A stretch of DNA of 64,000 nucleotides, from positions 29,685 to 93,684 of the forward strand of contig DPDG01000062.1 in assembly GCA_003526375.1 (NCBI GenBank). The letters are read 5' to 3'. Below the pieces are notes generated by a model, which saw nothing but the letters and a program-made list of their open reading frames with translations, was not told the DNA's origin and ran no database searches. Each line of letters starts with the position of its first letter. The stretch's first letter is position 1. The DNA is from Lentisphaeria bacterium. GTDB taxonomy: Bacteria > Verrucomicrobiota > Lentisphaeria > Victivallales > UBA1829. Shown piece after piece: positions 1 to 8,772 of the stretch. Both the position numbers and the translations under genes were made by a program.

Positions 1-2
1 GT

Positions 3-1016
3 GACGATGTCGCCCCTTGGAAACTCAATGATGTCTATCTGGGAGGCAATCACGGCGAACCGCGTTGCAAACTGCTCACGTTCAAACAGCCGCATGGACT
101 TGCAGCCGTCGATCGGGGAACGGAGTTTACCGATGAAGACGGAAAGAAATTTTACCTGTACCAGATACGCAGCGCAAAACAGGCGGTATTCATTCCCGAG
201 AATCTCGGAAAAAAGGATCGCTGGTATTTCAGTTTCAGCAATCCCAAAGGCAGACTGCGCGGTAAAACACATACGCTTCATGATTATTCCGTCTCTCTGC
301 ATCAGCTTTTTCCTGCGCTCCGTTTTGCGGAACGCCAATATCTTGCAGATGGAAAAAGCGTCTCGCCCGGCGAAAACATTCAGGCAAAAGTGTTTACCGT
401 CAGAGAAGTCTCCGACATCATTGCGCCCGATGCGGTGCTGAATGAACTCCTGGATCATCCCGGCAGTGAAATAAGAGCAGATGCTCCCGGCCTGGATTCG
501 GTTCTCACGCAGACAATTACTTACACATTCACACCCGATGGACGCTGTGTCATCGACCATCAGGCGGAAATGAAGCGTGAAGCATATATCAGTGCAACCG
601 GCTTTGTACAGGCCGCCAGACTGGACAGTTCCGGATACGCAACCCATCGTTTGATTATTGAAGGAGTCCTTCCTGTTGACGGCATTGACTTTGCCGCCGG
701 AATCGATTACAGCAGGAAACTCTCAAAAACCATTTACATCAAGAGGGAACACTGCAAAGTCCCAGGGCATTTCCCCGTTCGATTCTTGCAGATTCTTGAA
801 GGAAACGGAGCTCCGTCTCTCGGTTTCGCCATCGGATACATGACGGATGCGGGGCTTGGAATTCCGGCAGAACGTGCAAAGCATACGGATACCGGGCTTT
901 TTCTTTACCATCGCACCGGAAAAATCTATCCATGGGCAATTAACAGTAAACTCTTCAAACCAGGCGAGAAAATTCACTGCCGTACCTACCGTCATTACTT
1001 TGTCCCGGAAAAATGA
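3..1016 (+). CDS. 3' part of an unrecognised protein gene, cut by the window edge
   Basis: The frame is open from base 3 and its start lies outside the window; at least 337 residues are visible. It begins DDVAPWKLNDVYLGGNHGEP and ends HYFVPEK. An internal ATG at 390 could be mistaken for the start, but the same frame reads without a stop from the window edge and in the same protein-like style, so 390 is only an internal methionine. The composition is mixed alpha/beta with many aromatic and charged residues and no obvious membrane segment. I do not recognise a family. Repeated Tyr/His/Arg-rich strands would suit a secreted beta-rich or carbohydrate-related protein, but that is a guess. Confidence 0.7.
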   Translation, partial: DDVAPWKLNDVYLGGNHGEPRCKLLTFKQPHGLAAVDRGTEFTDEDGKKFYLYQIRSAKQAVFIPENLGKKDRWYFSFSNPKGRLRGKTHTLHDYSVSLHQLFPALRFAERQYLADGKSVSPGENIQAKVFTVREVSDIIAPDAVLNELLDHPGSEIRADAPGLDSVLTQTITYTFTPDGRCVIDHQAEMKREAYISATGFVQAARLDSSGYATHRLIIEGVLPVDGIDFAAGIDYSRKLSKTIYIKREHCKVPGHFPVRFLQILEGNGAPSLGFAIGYMTDAGLGIPAERAKHTDTGLFLYHRTGKIYPWAINSKLFKPGEKIHCRTYRHYFVPEK

Positions 1017-1037
1017 CAGCAGGAGAGAATAATAAAA

Positions 1038-1083
1038 GACTTGAAGAACACGGAAGGCGGACTGCCTTGCGGTTCTTCAAGTC
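1038..1083 (-). terminator. Intrinsic terminator after glnS
   Basis: Twelve-base arms GACTTGAAGAAC / GTTCTTCAAGTC enclose a second stem, AAGGC/GCCTT. On the minus strand the hairpin is followed by TTTTATTATT. It lies 16 bp after the glnS stop codon and also separates glnS from the convergent gene ending at 1016. Confidence 0.8.
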
Positions 1084-1099
1084 ATGAGACGATCGCCGG

Positions 1100-2794
1100 T
1101 CAATTCTTTTTGGCTTCGATCTTCGCCCAGGAATCCTTCAGTTGGACAGTGCGGTTGAACACCGGTTTTTCTTCAAACTCATCCTTGCTGTCCACACAGA
1201 AATAACCGATCCGCTCAAACTGAAAACGATCCCCTTTCTTCGCTTCTTTCAGGGACGGCTCCATCATGGCGCCACGGACAATTTTCAGGGAATCGGGATT
1301 CAGGTAACTGCGGTAGTCCTCGCCCTCGGGAATATCTCCGACATTCTCAACCGTAAACAGACGGTCATACAATCTGACTTCCGTATTGAAGGCGTGTTTC
1401 GCGGAAACCCAGTGAATCGTTCCCTTGACCTTGCGTCCGTCGGGAGCATTGCCGCCCCTGGTCTCGGGATCGTAGGTGCAGTGAACCGCCGTGATCTCTC
1501 CGTTCCCGTCCCTGTCCACAGAGACGCATTTCACGAAATACGCATAACGGAGGCGCACTTCGGCTCCGGGAGCAAGACGGTAGAACTTCTTCGGCGCCTC
1601 CTCGCGGAAATCGTCGCGTTCAATATAAAGAACTTTCGAGAACGGGACTTTTCTGGTGCCGTCTTCCGGATTCTCCGGATTGTTGACCGCGTCCATCTCC
1701 TCGACCAGATCATCGGGATAATTGTCAAGAATCACCTTCAGCGGATTCATGACAACCATGACGCGCTTCGCGGTCTTGTTCAGATTCTCGCGGATATAAT
1801 ATTCCAGCAGGGAGAGATCCGTGAGGCTGTTGTATTTCGTCACTCCGATTCCCTCGCAGAAAGCACGGATTGCCTCCGGCGGGACACCGCGGCGGCGGAG
1901 ACCGGAAATCGTCGGCATACGCGGATCATCCCAGCCGGACACATTGTGTTCCTTCACGAGTTCCAGCAGCTTGCGCTTGCTCATGACCGTATTCGTCAGG
2001 TTCAGGCGAGCAAACTCAATCTGCTGCGGACGCGGCGCGGGAACCAGGCTCTCCAGAAGCCAGTCGTAGAACGGACGGTGAATCTCGAACTCCAAAGTGC
2101 AGATCGAGTGGGTGATGTGTTCGATCGCATCCTCCAGCGGATGTGCGAAATCATACATCGGATAGATGCACCATTGATCGCCGCTTCTGTGATGGGACGT
2201 ATGCCGGATACGGTAAATGACCGGATCGCGCATGTGAATGTTCGGAGACGCCATATCGATCTTGGCACGCAGAACTTTGGAACCGTCTTCAAATTCCCCG
2301 GCGCGCATACGGGCAAACAGATCAAGGTTTTCTTCAACGGAACGGTTGCGGTAGGGACTCTCTTTTCCGGGAGCCGTCAATGTGCCGCGGTATTCGCGCA
2401 TCTCGGTATCGGAAAGTTCGCAGACATACGCCTTGCCGAGCTTGATCAACTGAACGGCATACTCATAAAACTTCTCGAAATAATCCGAAGCGAAGAACAG
2501 TTTGTCCTTCCAGTCCGCGCCGAGCCAGCGGACATCCTCCATGATGGACTCCACGTATTCGGTGTCCTCTTTGGTCGGATTCGTATCGTCGAAGCGGAGG
2601 TGGAACGTGCCGTTGTATTTCTGCGCGGTGCCGTAGTTCAGGCAGATCGACTTTGCATGGCCGATATGAAGGTATCCGTTCGGTTCCGGGGGGAAACGGG
2701 TTACGATCCTGCCGTCGGATTTGCCAGTCTTGATCTCCCCGTCGATCATCTCATGAATGAAATTGGATGCGGGAGCAGTTTCATTGTCGCTCAT
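1100..2794 (-). CDS. glnS: Glutaminyl-tRNA synthetase
   Basis: 564 residues, the usual length for bacterial GlnRS. It charges tRNA-Gln with glutamine in the cytoplasm. Class I signatures are clear: PPEPNGYLHIGHAKS near residues 35-49 contains the HIGH motif, and VMSKRKLL near residue 270 is the KMSKS-type loop. The C-terminal part holds the anticodon-binding beta-barrels, ending FNRTVQLKDSWAKIEAKKN. The ATG has AGGAG about ten bases upstream. It lies 20 bp after the YbbR-like gene and appears to be the last gene of the cdaA operon, ending at a strong hairpin. Presence of GlnRS implies direct charging of tRNA-Gln rather than the transamidation route alone. Confidence 0.96.
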   Translation of the reverse strand: MSDNETAPASNFIHEMIDGEIKTGKSDGRIVTRFPPEPNGYLHIGHAKSICLNYGTAQKYNGTFHLRFDDTNPTKEDTEYVESIMEDVRWLGADWKDKLFFASDYFEKFYEYAVQLIKLGKAYVCELSDTEMREYRGTLTAPGKESPYRNRSVEENLDLFARMRAGEFEDGSKVLRAKIDMASPNIHMRDPVIYRIRHTSHHRSGDQWCIYPMYDFAHPLEDAIEHITHSICTLEFEIHRPFYDWLLESLVPAPRPQQIEFARLNLTNTVMSKRKLLELVKEHNVSGWDDPRMPTISGLRRRGVPPEAIRAFCEGIGVTKYNSLTDLSLLEYYIRENLNKTAKRVMVVMNPLKVILDNYPDDLVEEMDAVNNPENPEDGTRKVPFSKVLYIERDDFREEAPKKFYRLAPGAEVRLRYAYFVKCVSVDRDGNGEITAVHCTYDPETRGGNAPDGRKVKGTIHWVSAKHAFNTEVRLYDRLFTVENVGDIPEGEDYRSYLNPDSLKIVRGAMMEPSLKEAKKGDRFQFERIGYFCVDSKDEFEEKPVFNRTVQLKDSWAKIEAKKN

Positions 2795-2814
2795 ATCTAA
2801 AAAACTCCTGTCGT

Positions 2815-3822
2815 TTATTTCGCCGCCGATTTTTCAATTTTGACGCTGATGGACTCCGGATAAATACTCCGGATGTTCACGCCGTCACGGTCGGACCAGC
2901 ATTTCACTGAAACATTATAAAGTCCCGGCTTGTCGAACCGGGAAATATCGACATACGGCTTCAAATCATCTTTGCGCATCGTTTCGATCAGGTTTTTCAA
3001 ACCGCTGACCGTGATCTCGACATTCGGCGATGAGACAATCTCATATTCAAGATTCGTCCTGTCCGTCGAGGAAGCCAGCACACGGACCGGCACCGCCGAA
3101 AAGCGCCTCTGCTCGTGGGAACGTATCACTTCGACCTGCGCCATCACGGTCAGCGGACTGACCGTCAACGCCTGACTCTTGTCCAGAGCCAGATCCACCA
3201 TGTAATCGAAGTTCTGCGTAATGCCTCCCAGGGGAATCGGTTTGGTCTTGATGTCAGTGATCCCCCGCAGGATCGACGACGCCCCTTCGATCCTGACCAT
3301 TTTCGGGTTCAGCGAAACTTTGCCGATGGCATAGCCGGACGGCAGTCCGGGCTTGGATTCAAAATCCGGAGTCACCTCTACCATTTTGCTCACCAGCGGG
3401 TTGACGGCAAGATTGAACTTGCTCGGCGATACGGAAACGGGACTCGTGCCGAACGGAGTCTTGATGTCCCGCAGGGAAATCGTAAGCGGATAAATATTCG
3501 AGCCGCTTTTATAGAGAGAGGGGACCACCCTCACATCAATGGAAATGTCATTCTCCGTCACCCCCTGCGTCACCATCTTGCTGCCGTTCAGCTTGACCGT
3601 CACAAAACGCGGCGCGTCATCCATCAGCACCAGATTGTCCGGCATCGTGATCCGCACCGGCACATCTTTGATATAGACATGGGAATCGACCTTGTTCCTG
3701 ACCGATCCGTAAATCAGCGTGGAAAGAAACAGTGCGGCAAGTTTCCGCCCGATGTTCTCTTTGAAAAACATCGGAACCCTGTCCCATACCCGCCTCCAGA
3801 AATTTCTACTTGATGACATCAT
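2815..3822 (-). CDS. YbbR-domain protein, CdaR-like
   Basis: About 335 residues: one N-terminal membrane anchor (LAALFLSTLIYGSV, near residues 25-40) followed by repeated beta-rich YbbR domains. In Firmicutes the equivalent protein CdaR binds the diadenylate cyclase CdaA and tunes c-di-AMP synthesis from outside the membrane. Here it follows the CdaA-like gene directly and overlaps it by 17 bases, which suggests translational coupling. A longer frame starts at 3837, but GAGGAGG immediately precedes the ATG pair at 3822/3819, so the start was placed there. The regulatory role is inferred from family and context; the anchor and gene order are seen directly. Confidence 0.85.
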   Translation of the reverse strand: MMSSSRNFWRRVWDRVPMFFKENIGRKLAALFLSTLIYGSVRNKVDSHVYIKDVPVRITMPDNLVLMDDAPRFVTVKLNGSKMVTQGVTENDISIDVRVVPSLYKSGSNIYPLTISLRDIKTPFGTSPVSVSPSKFNLAVNPLVSKMVEVTPDFESKPGLPSGYAIGKVSLNPKMVRIEGASSILRGITDIKTKPIPLGGITQNFDYMVDLALDKSQALTVSPLTVMAQVEVIRSHEQRRFSAVPVRVLASSTDRTNLEYEIVSSPNVEITVSGLKNLIETMRKDDLKPYVDISRFDKPGLYNVSVKCWSDRDGVNIRSIYPESISVKIEKSAAK

Positions 3823-4690
3823 GATCCTCCTCGTCATCCACGGAACTCAACGCAAGAGTCTTCTGATCGTCCAGATCGCTGAATTTCTCGTAAATCGAAC
3901 TGACCTGCTTCGGATCGATCAGCATCTTCTTCAGGAAAGCCAGCAGATCCGTCTCGGACAGATTGCGGATCAGGCGTCCGCGGTAAGCCACGCTGATGGT
4001 TCCCGTTTCCTCGGAGACAACCACGGCGACCGCGTCCGTCTCCTCCGTCACGCCGATTGCGGCGCGGTGACGTGTCCCGAAGTCACGGGTCCCGGTCTCA
4101 TCCTGCGAAAGCGGCAGAATCGCGTGTGCGGCGGCGATAATGCCCTGCCGCACAATCACAGCACCGTCATGGAGCGGTGAATTCGGGTAGAAGATGGACT
4201 GCACCAGCAGGGAATTGATTTTGGTTTCCAGCGCAACGGCGCTGTTGATGATCGCCGCCATACCGATCTGGCGCTCGAAAATGATCAGTGCGCCGCAGCG
4301 GCGGAACGACATCTGCATCACGGCGCTCACGATCTCCTCGATCGCCTCTTTCTGTTCAATCTTCTTATGCCGTCCGATATGACTGCCGAGCTGTGCGAAT
4401 GCGCGCCGGAGTTCCGGCTGGAAAATCACGATCATAGCCGTGGAGAAAACGGTCCACAGGTTTTCCAGAAGCCAGCCGAAGACTTCCAGATTCAGCGTAA
4501 GGCTCAGGAAAGTCGTAAACAGCAGGATCATGATAATGCCGGCAAGCACGCTCACGGCACGGGTCCCGCGCAGGAAGTAAAGGACAAAATAGATCATCAC
4601 GGTGATGATCGCGAATTCCACTGCATTTTTCGCGTATCCCCATCCCTGAATAATCAGATTTGAAATATCGTTGATACTTTCCATTCCCAT
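3806..4690 (-). CDS. cdaA: Diadenylate cyclase CdaA (DisA_N / DAC domain)
   Basis: 294 residues from the ATG at 4690 (AAAGGCGG lies upstream; the open frame extends to a TTG at 4744). Three membrane segments occupy about residues 25-95. They are followed by a DAC domain with the two signature motifs, DGA (LHDGAVIV, about 175) and RHR (GTRHRAAIGV, about 207). These residues bind ATP and catalyse condensation of two ATP to c-di-AMP. Length and architecture match the CdaA type rather than DisA. The next gene is its usual partner, a YbbR protein. glmM, the third gene of many cdaA operons, is absent; glnS takes its place. Confidence 0.93.
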   Translation of the reverse strand: MGMESINDISNLIIQGWGYAKNAVEFAIITVMIYFVLYFLRGTRAVSVLAGIIMILLFTTFLSLTLNLEVFGWLLENLWTVFSTAMIVIFQPELRRAFAQLGSHIGRHKKIEQKEAIEEIVSAVMQMSFRRCGALIIFERQIGMAAIINSAVALETKINSLLVQSIFYPNSPLHDGAVIVRQGIIAAAHAILPLSQDETGTRDFGTRHRAAIGVTEETDAVAVVVSEETGTISVAYRGRLIRNLSETDLLAFLKKMLIDPKQVSSIYEKFSDLDDQKTLALSSVDDEEDHDVIK

Positions 4691-4834
4691 TTGCAAAACC
4701 GCCTTTATTGATGATACGTGAAGTAATATAAACGCGAAAATCAAAAATGCAGTTCAGATTCAGACTTTTTTACAAATATTTTAGCCGCAGGGCGCCACCG
4801 CTTTTTCCCCGGAATAAGAGAAACGAAGCCTTCT

Positions 4835-5800
4835 TCAATCGGGCAGAGCGACATCCACCAGTTCATCGGTAATGTCTTCCAAAGTCAGCAGCCCGGCGAT
4901 TTTGCCGTCGCCGCCTTTGACGAAGATCATATGCGACTTCGCCCGGATCATCGTCTGCAACGCCTGAAGAAGCGTCACATCCGGGTTAATCAGAATCAGT
5001 TCACGCGCCATCGAGGTAAAGTCGGAAGATTTCTCGCCATGCGCCAGAGCGAATTTCTTATGATTGATCGTCCCGATGATCGAATCGATGGAGTCCTCCG
5101 AACAGAGCGGATAACGGGTATTCGTCAGCACGCCGCCGAGACGCTTCTCGTTCTCCTCAAGGGATATGCCGTTGATGATGTAACGAATTTTATCACGCGG
5201 AATCATGGCGGTCGTCGCGGGAGAGTGGCTCAGCCGGATCGCATTCACGATGATGTTCTCCTGCTCCATGCCGATCGCTTTTCCGGCGCGCGCCATGGAT
5301 GCAAGCGTCAGGATATCGGCGCTTGTCACCTGCGATCCTTCGGATTTCGCTTTGAAAGGTTTCGTGAACCACTCCGTCAGCAGAATAACGGGATGCAGGA
5401 TTTTCGTGGCATACTCCAGCGGAGCGGTCAGCAGCGGGGCGATGAAGCGGCAGTAACCGACACCTATGATCTTCGGGAGGATTTCGGTCCCGAAAAGAAT
5501 CGCAACCGTCATGCCGAGAGAAAAAGTCCAAAGCCATTTTTCGCCGAACACTTTGATGAACGCAGCACTCGCCACCACGGAACCGCCCGTATTGGCTACC
5601 GTATTCAGAATCAGGATCGCCGCGATGGGGCGCCCGATATTGCTTTTCATGCGTTTCCATGCGGCGATCACAGCCGGTGAAGTCCGATTCCGCCCCGATG
5701 CCAGCGAATTGACGTTGATGCTCAGCAGGACAGCCTCCGCCATGGAACAGAGGAAAGAAACGGACAGGACGATCACAACACTTAAAATAAGAAACAACAT
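4835..5800 (-). CDS. CNNM-type transporter domain plus CBS domains (hemolysin/CorC family)
   Basis: 321 residues from the ATG at 5800, which has GGGAG ten bases upstream; the frame extends to a TTG at 5833. The first 150 residues are strongly hydrophobic with several membrane segments and the SMAEAVLLSINVNSLA region typical of the CNNM (DUF21) domain. The remainder reads as a paired CBS module (AMIPRDKIRYIING, GLLTLEDITDELVD). Such proteins are linked to Mg2+ or Co2+ efflux; the commonly used hemolysin label is historical. No C-terminal CorC_HlyC domain follows, so it is a short member. It lies 144 bp upstream of cdaA on the same strand. Confidence 0.85.
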   Translation of the reverse strand: MLFLILSVVIVLSVSFLCSMAEAVLLSINVNSLASGRNRTSPAVIAAWKRMKSNIGRPIAAILILNTVANTGGSVVASAAFIKVFGEKWLWTFSLGMTVAILFGTEILPKIIGVGYCRFIAPLLTAPLEYATKILHPVILLTEWFTKPFKAKSEGSQVTSADILTLASMARAGKAIGMEQENIIVNAIRLSHSPATTAMIPRDKIRYIINGISLEENEKRLGGVLTNTRYPLCSEDSIDSIIGTINHKKFALAHGEKSSDFTSMARELILINPDVTLLQALQTMIRAKSHMIFVKGGDGKIAGLLTLEDITDELVDVALPD

Positions 5801-5965
5801 AATAAGAAAGCTCCCAGATTCTCTTTTTCTCAAGGAATCCGCACAGAAGGATATTCCCCAACGGCTCCATGCCCCCCTTTTTCAGTGTTTGTAATTTACT
5901 TCTCTTTTACGGCTCTTCAAGTTTTTTAAAAATATTTTTTGAGTTCAAAATCACCTTTTTATCTT

Positions 5966-5996
5966 CTTCCGGAAGGGAAAATACAGCGATTTTCCC
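5966..5996. promoter_or_regulatory. Inverted repeats ahead of the Mu-like cassette
   Basis: Two abutting symmetric elements sit 49 bp upstream of the portal gene: a perfect 10-bp palindrome CTTCCGGAAG (5966-5975) and an inverted repeat GGGAAAAT-6-ATTTTCCC (5975-5996). The surrounding 5890-6040 stretch is A/T-rich and otherwise non-coding. It could be an operator or an RNA hairpin; no clear -35/-10 pair was found next to it. Confidence 0.4.
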
Positions 5997-6044
5997 ATCA
6001 TTTTGTTTGACGCTTGCAGAATAGTAAACACAGGAGATTTTCTC

Positions 6045-7319
6045 ATGACAACAAAAAAAGAAACAGCAGCACTGACGCCGGTTATGAAATACCGGGCACC
6101 GTCCGGACTTTCCCACGAGGAGAGGGTCCGCAAAAACATCAGGTCCGTCCCCCGGAACACAAGCGCGGAATTCGACGAATTCACCTGCTCCTGGGATGCC
6201 CTGGCCAACCCGAAACTGACTGCGGGGCTGATCCGGCGCCTGCTCTCCGCGGCAAACGAAGGCGCACCGTCCGAACTGGCGGCGCTCTACCGGAACCTGC
6301 TAGAAAAGGAGCCGACGGTCACTGCCCACATGCAGACCCGCATCCTTGCGGTTCTGGCGTGCGACTGGACGATTCAGGGAACCGATGCAAGACGCACAGC
6401 CGAAGTCCGGGCGATTCTTGAAAAAGCCGGACTCCATGCACTGATGCGGCACCTGCTGGATGCTCTGGCGCTCGGCTACTCCGGCGCGGCAATCATCTGG
6501 GGCGAAGGCGGCGCGGACATCTCCGCATTCAGGAAAGTCGATCCCTCCAACTGGCAGTTCGACCTGTCCGGCAATCCGGCGCTCATGACGGTATCCGGGA
6601 AAATCCGTTCTCTCGCGGAGTACCATCCCAACCAGTTCGTCCTGCACTCGCACAAGCTCCAGTCGGGAATCAGTTCACGCGGGGGGCTGCTCCGTCCGCT
6701 GGTCTGGCTCTACTTCTTCAAGCATTATGCGATGAGGGACCGGGCACGCTATCTCGAAAAATTCGGCATTCCGTTCATCATCGCAAAAATCCGCGACGAC
6801 GATTTCGAGAATGAAAGTGTCCGTTCCGCCATCCTCCAGTCGCTTGCCAAGATCGGCTCCGACGGAACGGGCGTCGTGACGGAAGGCTCCGAACTCCAGA
6901 TACTGAACCCCTCCGGCGGGACCTCCTCCGATTATCAGTCCTGGATGGACTACATCGACAAACTGTTCGCCCTGCTCATCCTCGGTCAGACGGCATCCAG
7001 CGACAGCGCATCCGGATTCAGCAAGGGGCAGATTCAGGAGAACGTCCGCCGCGACATCCTCGAAGCCGACTGCCGGAATCTCATGGAAACGGTCAACGCG
7101 CAGATTCTTGCGCCGCTCGAACGTTTCCGTTACGGCACGGCGGGAACACTCGCATTCACGCTGGACTACTCCTCGCCGGAGAATCTGACGGAAAAAGCGC
7201 AGATCGTGAAAACACTCACGGACAGCGGATTTGCGCTCTCACCGGAATGGATCGAAAAAACATTCAAAATCGAACTCAGAAAACAATCAGACACAGAACA
7301 GAAAGGCAATATGAAATGA
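6045..7319 (+). CDS. Mu gp29-like portal protein (DUF935)
   Basis: 424 residues from the ATG at 6045, with AGGAG eight bases upstream. The protein resembles the DUF935 family, the portal of Mu-like phages: the dodecameric ring through which DNA enters the head. Supporting segments are LASDWTIQG-type text (LACDWTIQGTDARR), GYSGAAIIWGEGG, RDRARYLEKFGIPF and the C-terminal FTLDYSSPENLTEKAQ. The length is somewhat below the roughly 500 residues of Mu gp29. Its TGA overlaps the next ATG (ATGA), so the cassette is translationally coupled. No terminase gene lies upstream; the preceding gene is a host CNNM protein on the other strand. Confidence 0.85.
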   Translation: MTTKKETAALTPVMKYRAPSGLSHEERVRKNIRSVPRNTSAEFDEFTCSWDALANPKLTAGLIRRLLSAANEGAPSELAALYRNLLEKEPTVTAHMQTRILAVLACDWTIQGTDARRTAEVRAILEKAGLHALMRHLLDALALGYSGAAIIWGEGGADISAFRKVDPSNWQFDLSGNPALMTVSGKIRSLAEYHPNQFVLHSHKLQSGISSRGGLLRPLVWLYFFKHYAMRDRARYLEKFGIPFIIAKIRDDDFENESVRSAILQSLAKIGSDGTGVVTEGSELQILNPSGGTSSDYQSWMDYIDKLFALLILGQTASSDSASGFSKGQIQENVRRDILEADCRNLMETVNAQILAPLERFRYGTAGTLAFTLDYSSPENLTEKAQIVKTLTDSGFALSPEWIEKTFKIELRKQSDTEQKGNMK

Positions 7320-8335
7320 AACTCAGCAGACTGGCATTTTTCGACGGAACATCTCCGGTCGCGGACACCAATCTCCGCACACTGCCGGAGTCGATGCTCC
7401 TGATCCGCTACGGGAAAACGGCATTCACGAAAGGCGGCATACGCGGGGAATTCGATTTCAGGGAAGAGGACGCCGACGGCGTGATCCGCGAATTCGCCTC
7501 GCGCGGACGGGATCTGGTCATCGACTTCGAACATCAGTCGCTCAGCGGCGGCAAAGCTCCGGCGGCAGGCTGGATCGGAGAACTTTACAAAAACGCCGAA
7601 GGACTCTGCGCAAAAGTCAAATACTGGACCAGAGAAGCCGAAAAGTTCCTCCTCAACGGCGAATACAGATATTTTTCACCGACACTTTATTTCTCCCGAA
7701 GCGGGAAAAATGTGTCGGCGATTCACTCGGTGGCACTGACGAACCATCCTGCGATGCACATGATTCCGGCTCTCGCAGCCGACGACCTTGATTCCGCAGC
7801 AGATGACGCAAATCGGGAGCCGCAGCACACACACAACAACCTCATGAAAGGAAAAAACATGAACGGGATTCTGCAAAAACTCGGTCTCCTTTCTCTCGCA
7901 GACGCGGATCAGGAAGAACAGCAGGAAGCTGTCCTTCGCAAAATTGACGAACTGAACGCGGCGGCGGAGAAGGTCTCCACATTTCTCAAACTCTATGACC
8001 TCAAATCTCTCGAAGAGGCCGAAAGCAAACTCAACGAACTCATCGCGTCCGATGCAAAGGAAGCGGTGCGGGCGGCGTTCAGCGACGGCAAGCTCACGGA
8101 AAGCATGCGCCAGTGGGCGCAGGACTTCGCAATGAACGACCTGAATGCGTTTCAGGCATGGAGCGACGCCGCGCCGCGGATCGTTCCCGACAACAAGGAC
8201 ACCGAAGAAGCCCCCGCCAGAGAAAAGGAAGACGCGGAGGAACTCACACCGGAAGAAAATAAGATTGTCCGTCTGCTCGGACTCACGGAAAAACAGCTCA
8301 AAGCAATGAAAAAGAAGAAAGGAACATGCAAATGA
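7316..8335 (+). CDS. Mu gpI-like head maturation protease with C-terminal scaffold
   Basis: 339 residues. The first 170 read as the Mu protease I family: IDFEHQSLSGGKAPAAGWI near residues 75-95 and YRYFSPTLYFSR, followed by ALTNHPAMHMIPAL, where the family has the T-N-x-P-A-l signature. The last 160 residues are highly charged and helical (LSLADADQEEQQEAVLRKID onward), as expected of a capsid scaffold. In Mu the scaffold (gpZ) is made from an internal in-frame start of gene I; a matching site exists here at 7859. The start overlaps the portal stop and the stop overlaps the next start (both ATGA). Confidence 0.85.
   Translation: MKLSRLAFFDGTSPVADTNLRTLPESMLLIRYGKTAFTKGGIRGEFDFREEDADGVIREFASRGRDLVIDFEHQSLSGGKAPAAGWIGELYKNAEGLCAKVKYWTREAEKFLLNGEYRYFSPTLYFSRSGKNVSAIHSVALTNHPAMHMIPALAADDLDSAADDANREPQHTHNNLMKGKNMNGILQKLGLLSLADADQEEQQEAVLRKIDELNAAAEKVSTFLKLYDLKSLEEAESKLNELIASDAKEAVRAAFSDGKLTESMRQWAQDFAMNDLNAFQAWSDAAPRIVPDNKDTEEAPAREKEDAEELTPEENKIVRLLGLTEKQLKAMKKKKGTCK
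7859..8335 (+). CDS. Probable internal in-frame scaffold product (Mu gpZ analogue)
   Basis: An ATG at 7859 is in frame with the protease gene and has AAAGGA six bases upstream, a better ribosome site than expected by chance inside a gene. It would give a 158-residue acidic, helical protein beginning MNGILQKLGLLSLADADQEE, exactly the linker-to-scaffold boundary. In phage Mu the scaffold is made this way. Seen: start, spacing and composition. Inferred: that it is actually used. Confidence 0.55.
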   Translation: MNGILQKLGLLSLADADQEEQQEAVLRKIDELNAAAEKVSTFLKLYDLKSLEEAESKLNELIASDAKEAVRAAFSDGKLTESMRQWAQDFAMNDLNAFQAWSDAAPRIVPDNKDTEEAPAREKEDAEELTPEENKIVRLLGLTEKQLKAMKKKKGTCK

Positions 8336-8754
8336 CTGCTCTCTCCAACGCAAGAAACACCACGGAAATCCTCTGCCACACGCAGAAACTTCATCGCACC
8401 AGAACCGTCAAGGACAATACAAAAATCTACACCGGCTCCATGGTTGCGATCAACGGTTCGACCAACAAGGCGGAACCCGCCGCGGATGCCGCCGGGCTCA
8501 TCGTCATCGGGCGCGCCGAAGGTTTTACCGCCGACGGCAGAGTAATCGCCAAAAGCGGCGTATTCAAATTCGACAATGCCTCCGCCGAAGCGGAAAAACT
8601 GACCCATGCGGACATCAATAAAACCGTCTACGCCATCGACGACCACACGGTCGGCAAAGCGGGCGGCACAAACAAGATCAAGGCGGGAATCCTCCGTGAA
8701 ATCGATGCGGATTCCCAGGTCATCGTCGAAATCGGCAATCAGGTCATCGCATAA
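8332..8754 (+). CDS. Small capsid decoration-type protein
   Basis: 140 residues from the ATG at 8332, chosen because it overlaps the protease stop (ATGA) with GGA eight bases upstream; another ATG at 8326 is too close to that site. The protein is beta-rich and Gly/Ala-rich, with KIYTGSMVAINGSTNKAEPA and GLIVIGRAEGFT, and ends in IVEIGNQVIA. This is the pattern of head-decoration or fibre-stabilising proteins placed between protease and major capsid genes (DUF2190-like). The family assignment rests mainly on position and composition; it could be an unrelated small structural protein. Confidence 0.6.
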   Translation: MTALSNARNTTEILCHTQKLHRTRTVKDNTKIYTGSMVAINGSTNKAEPAADAAGLIVIGRAEGFTADGRVIAKSGVFKFDNASAEAEKLTHADINKTVYAIDDHTVGKAGGTNKIKAGILREIDADSQVIVEIGNQVIA

Positions 8755-8772
8755 CAGAAAGGTTTTCACAAT

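Noticed and set aside
1..441. Plus-strand frame starting at base 1
   Set aside because: The third frame is open from base 3 to 1016 with protein-like content; this one is its shadow and has arginine- and serine-rich text of no family.
1142..2800. Long plus-strand frame (552 codons) opposite glnS
   Set aside because: It is antisense to an intact glnS gene with all catalytic motifs; a shadow of its codon bias.
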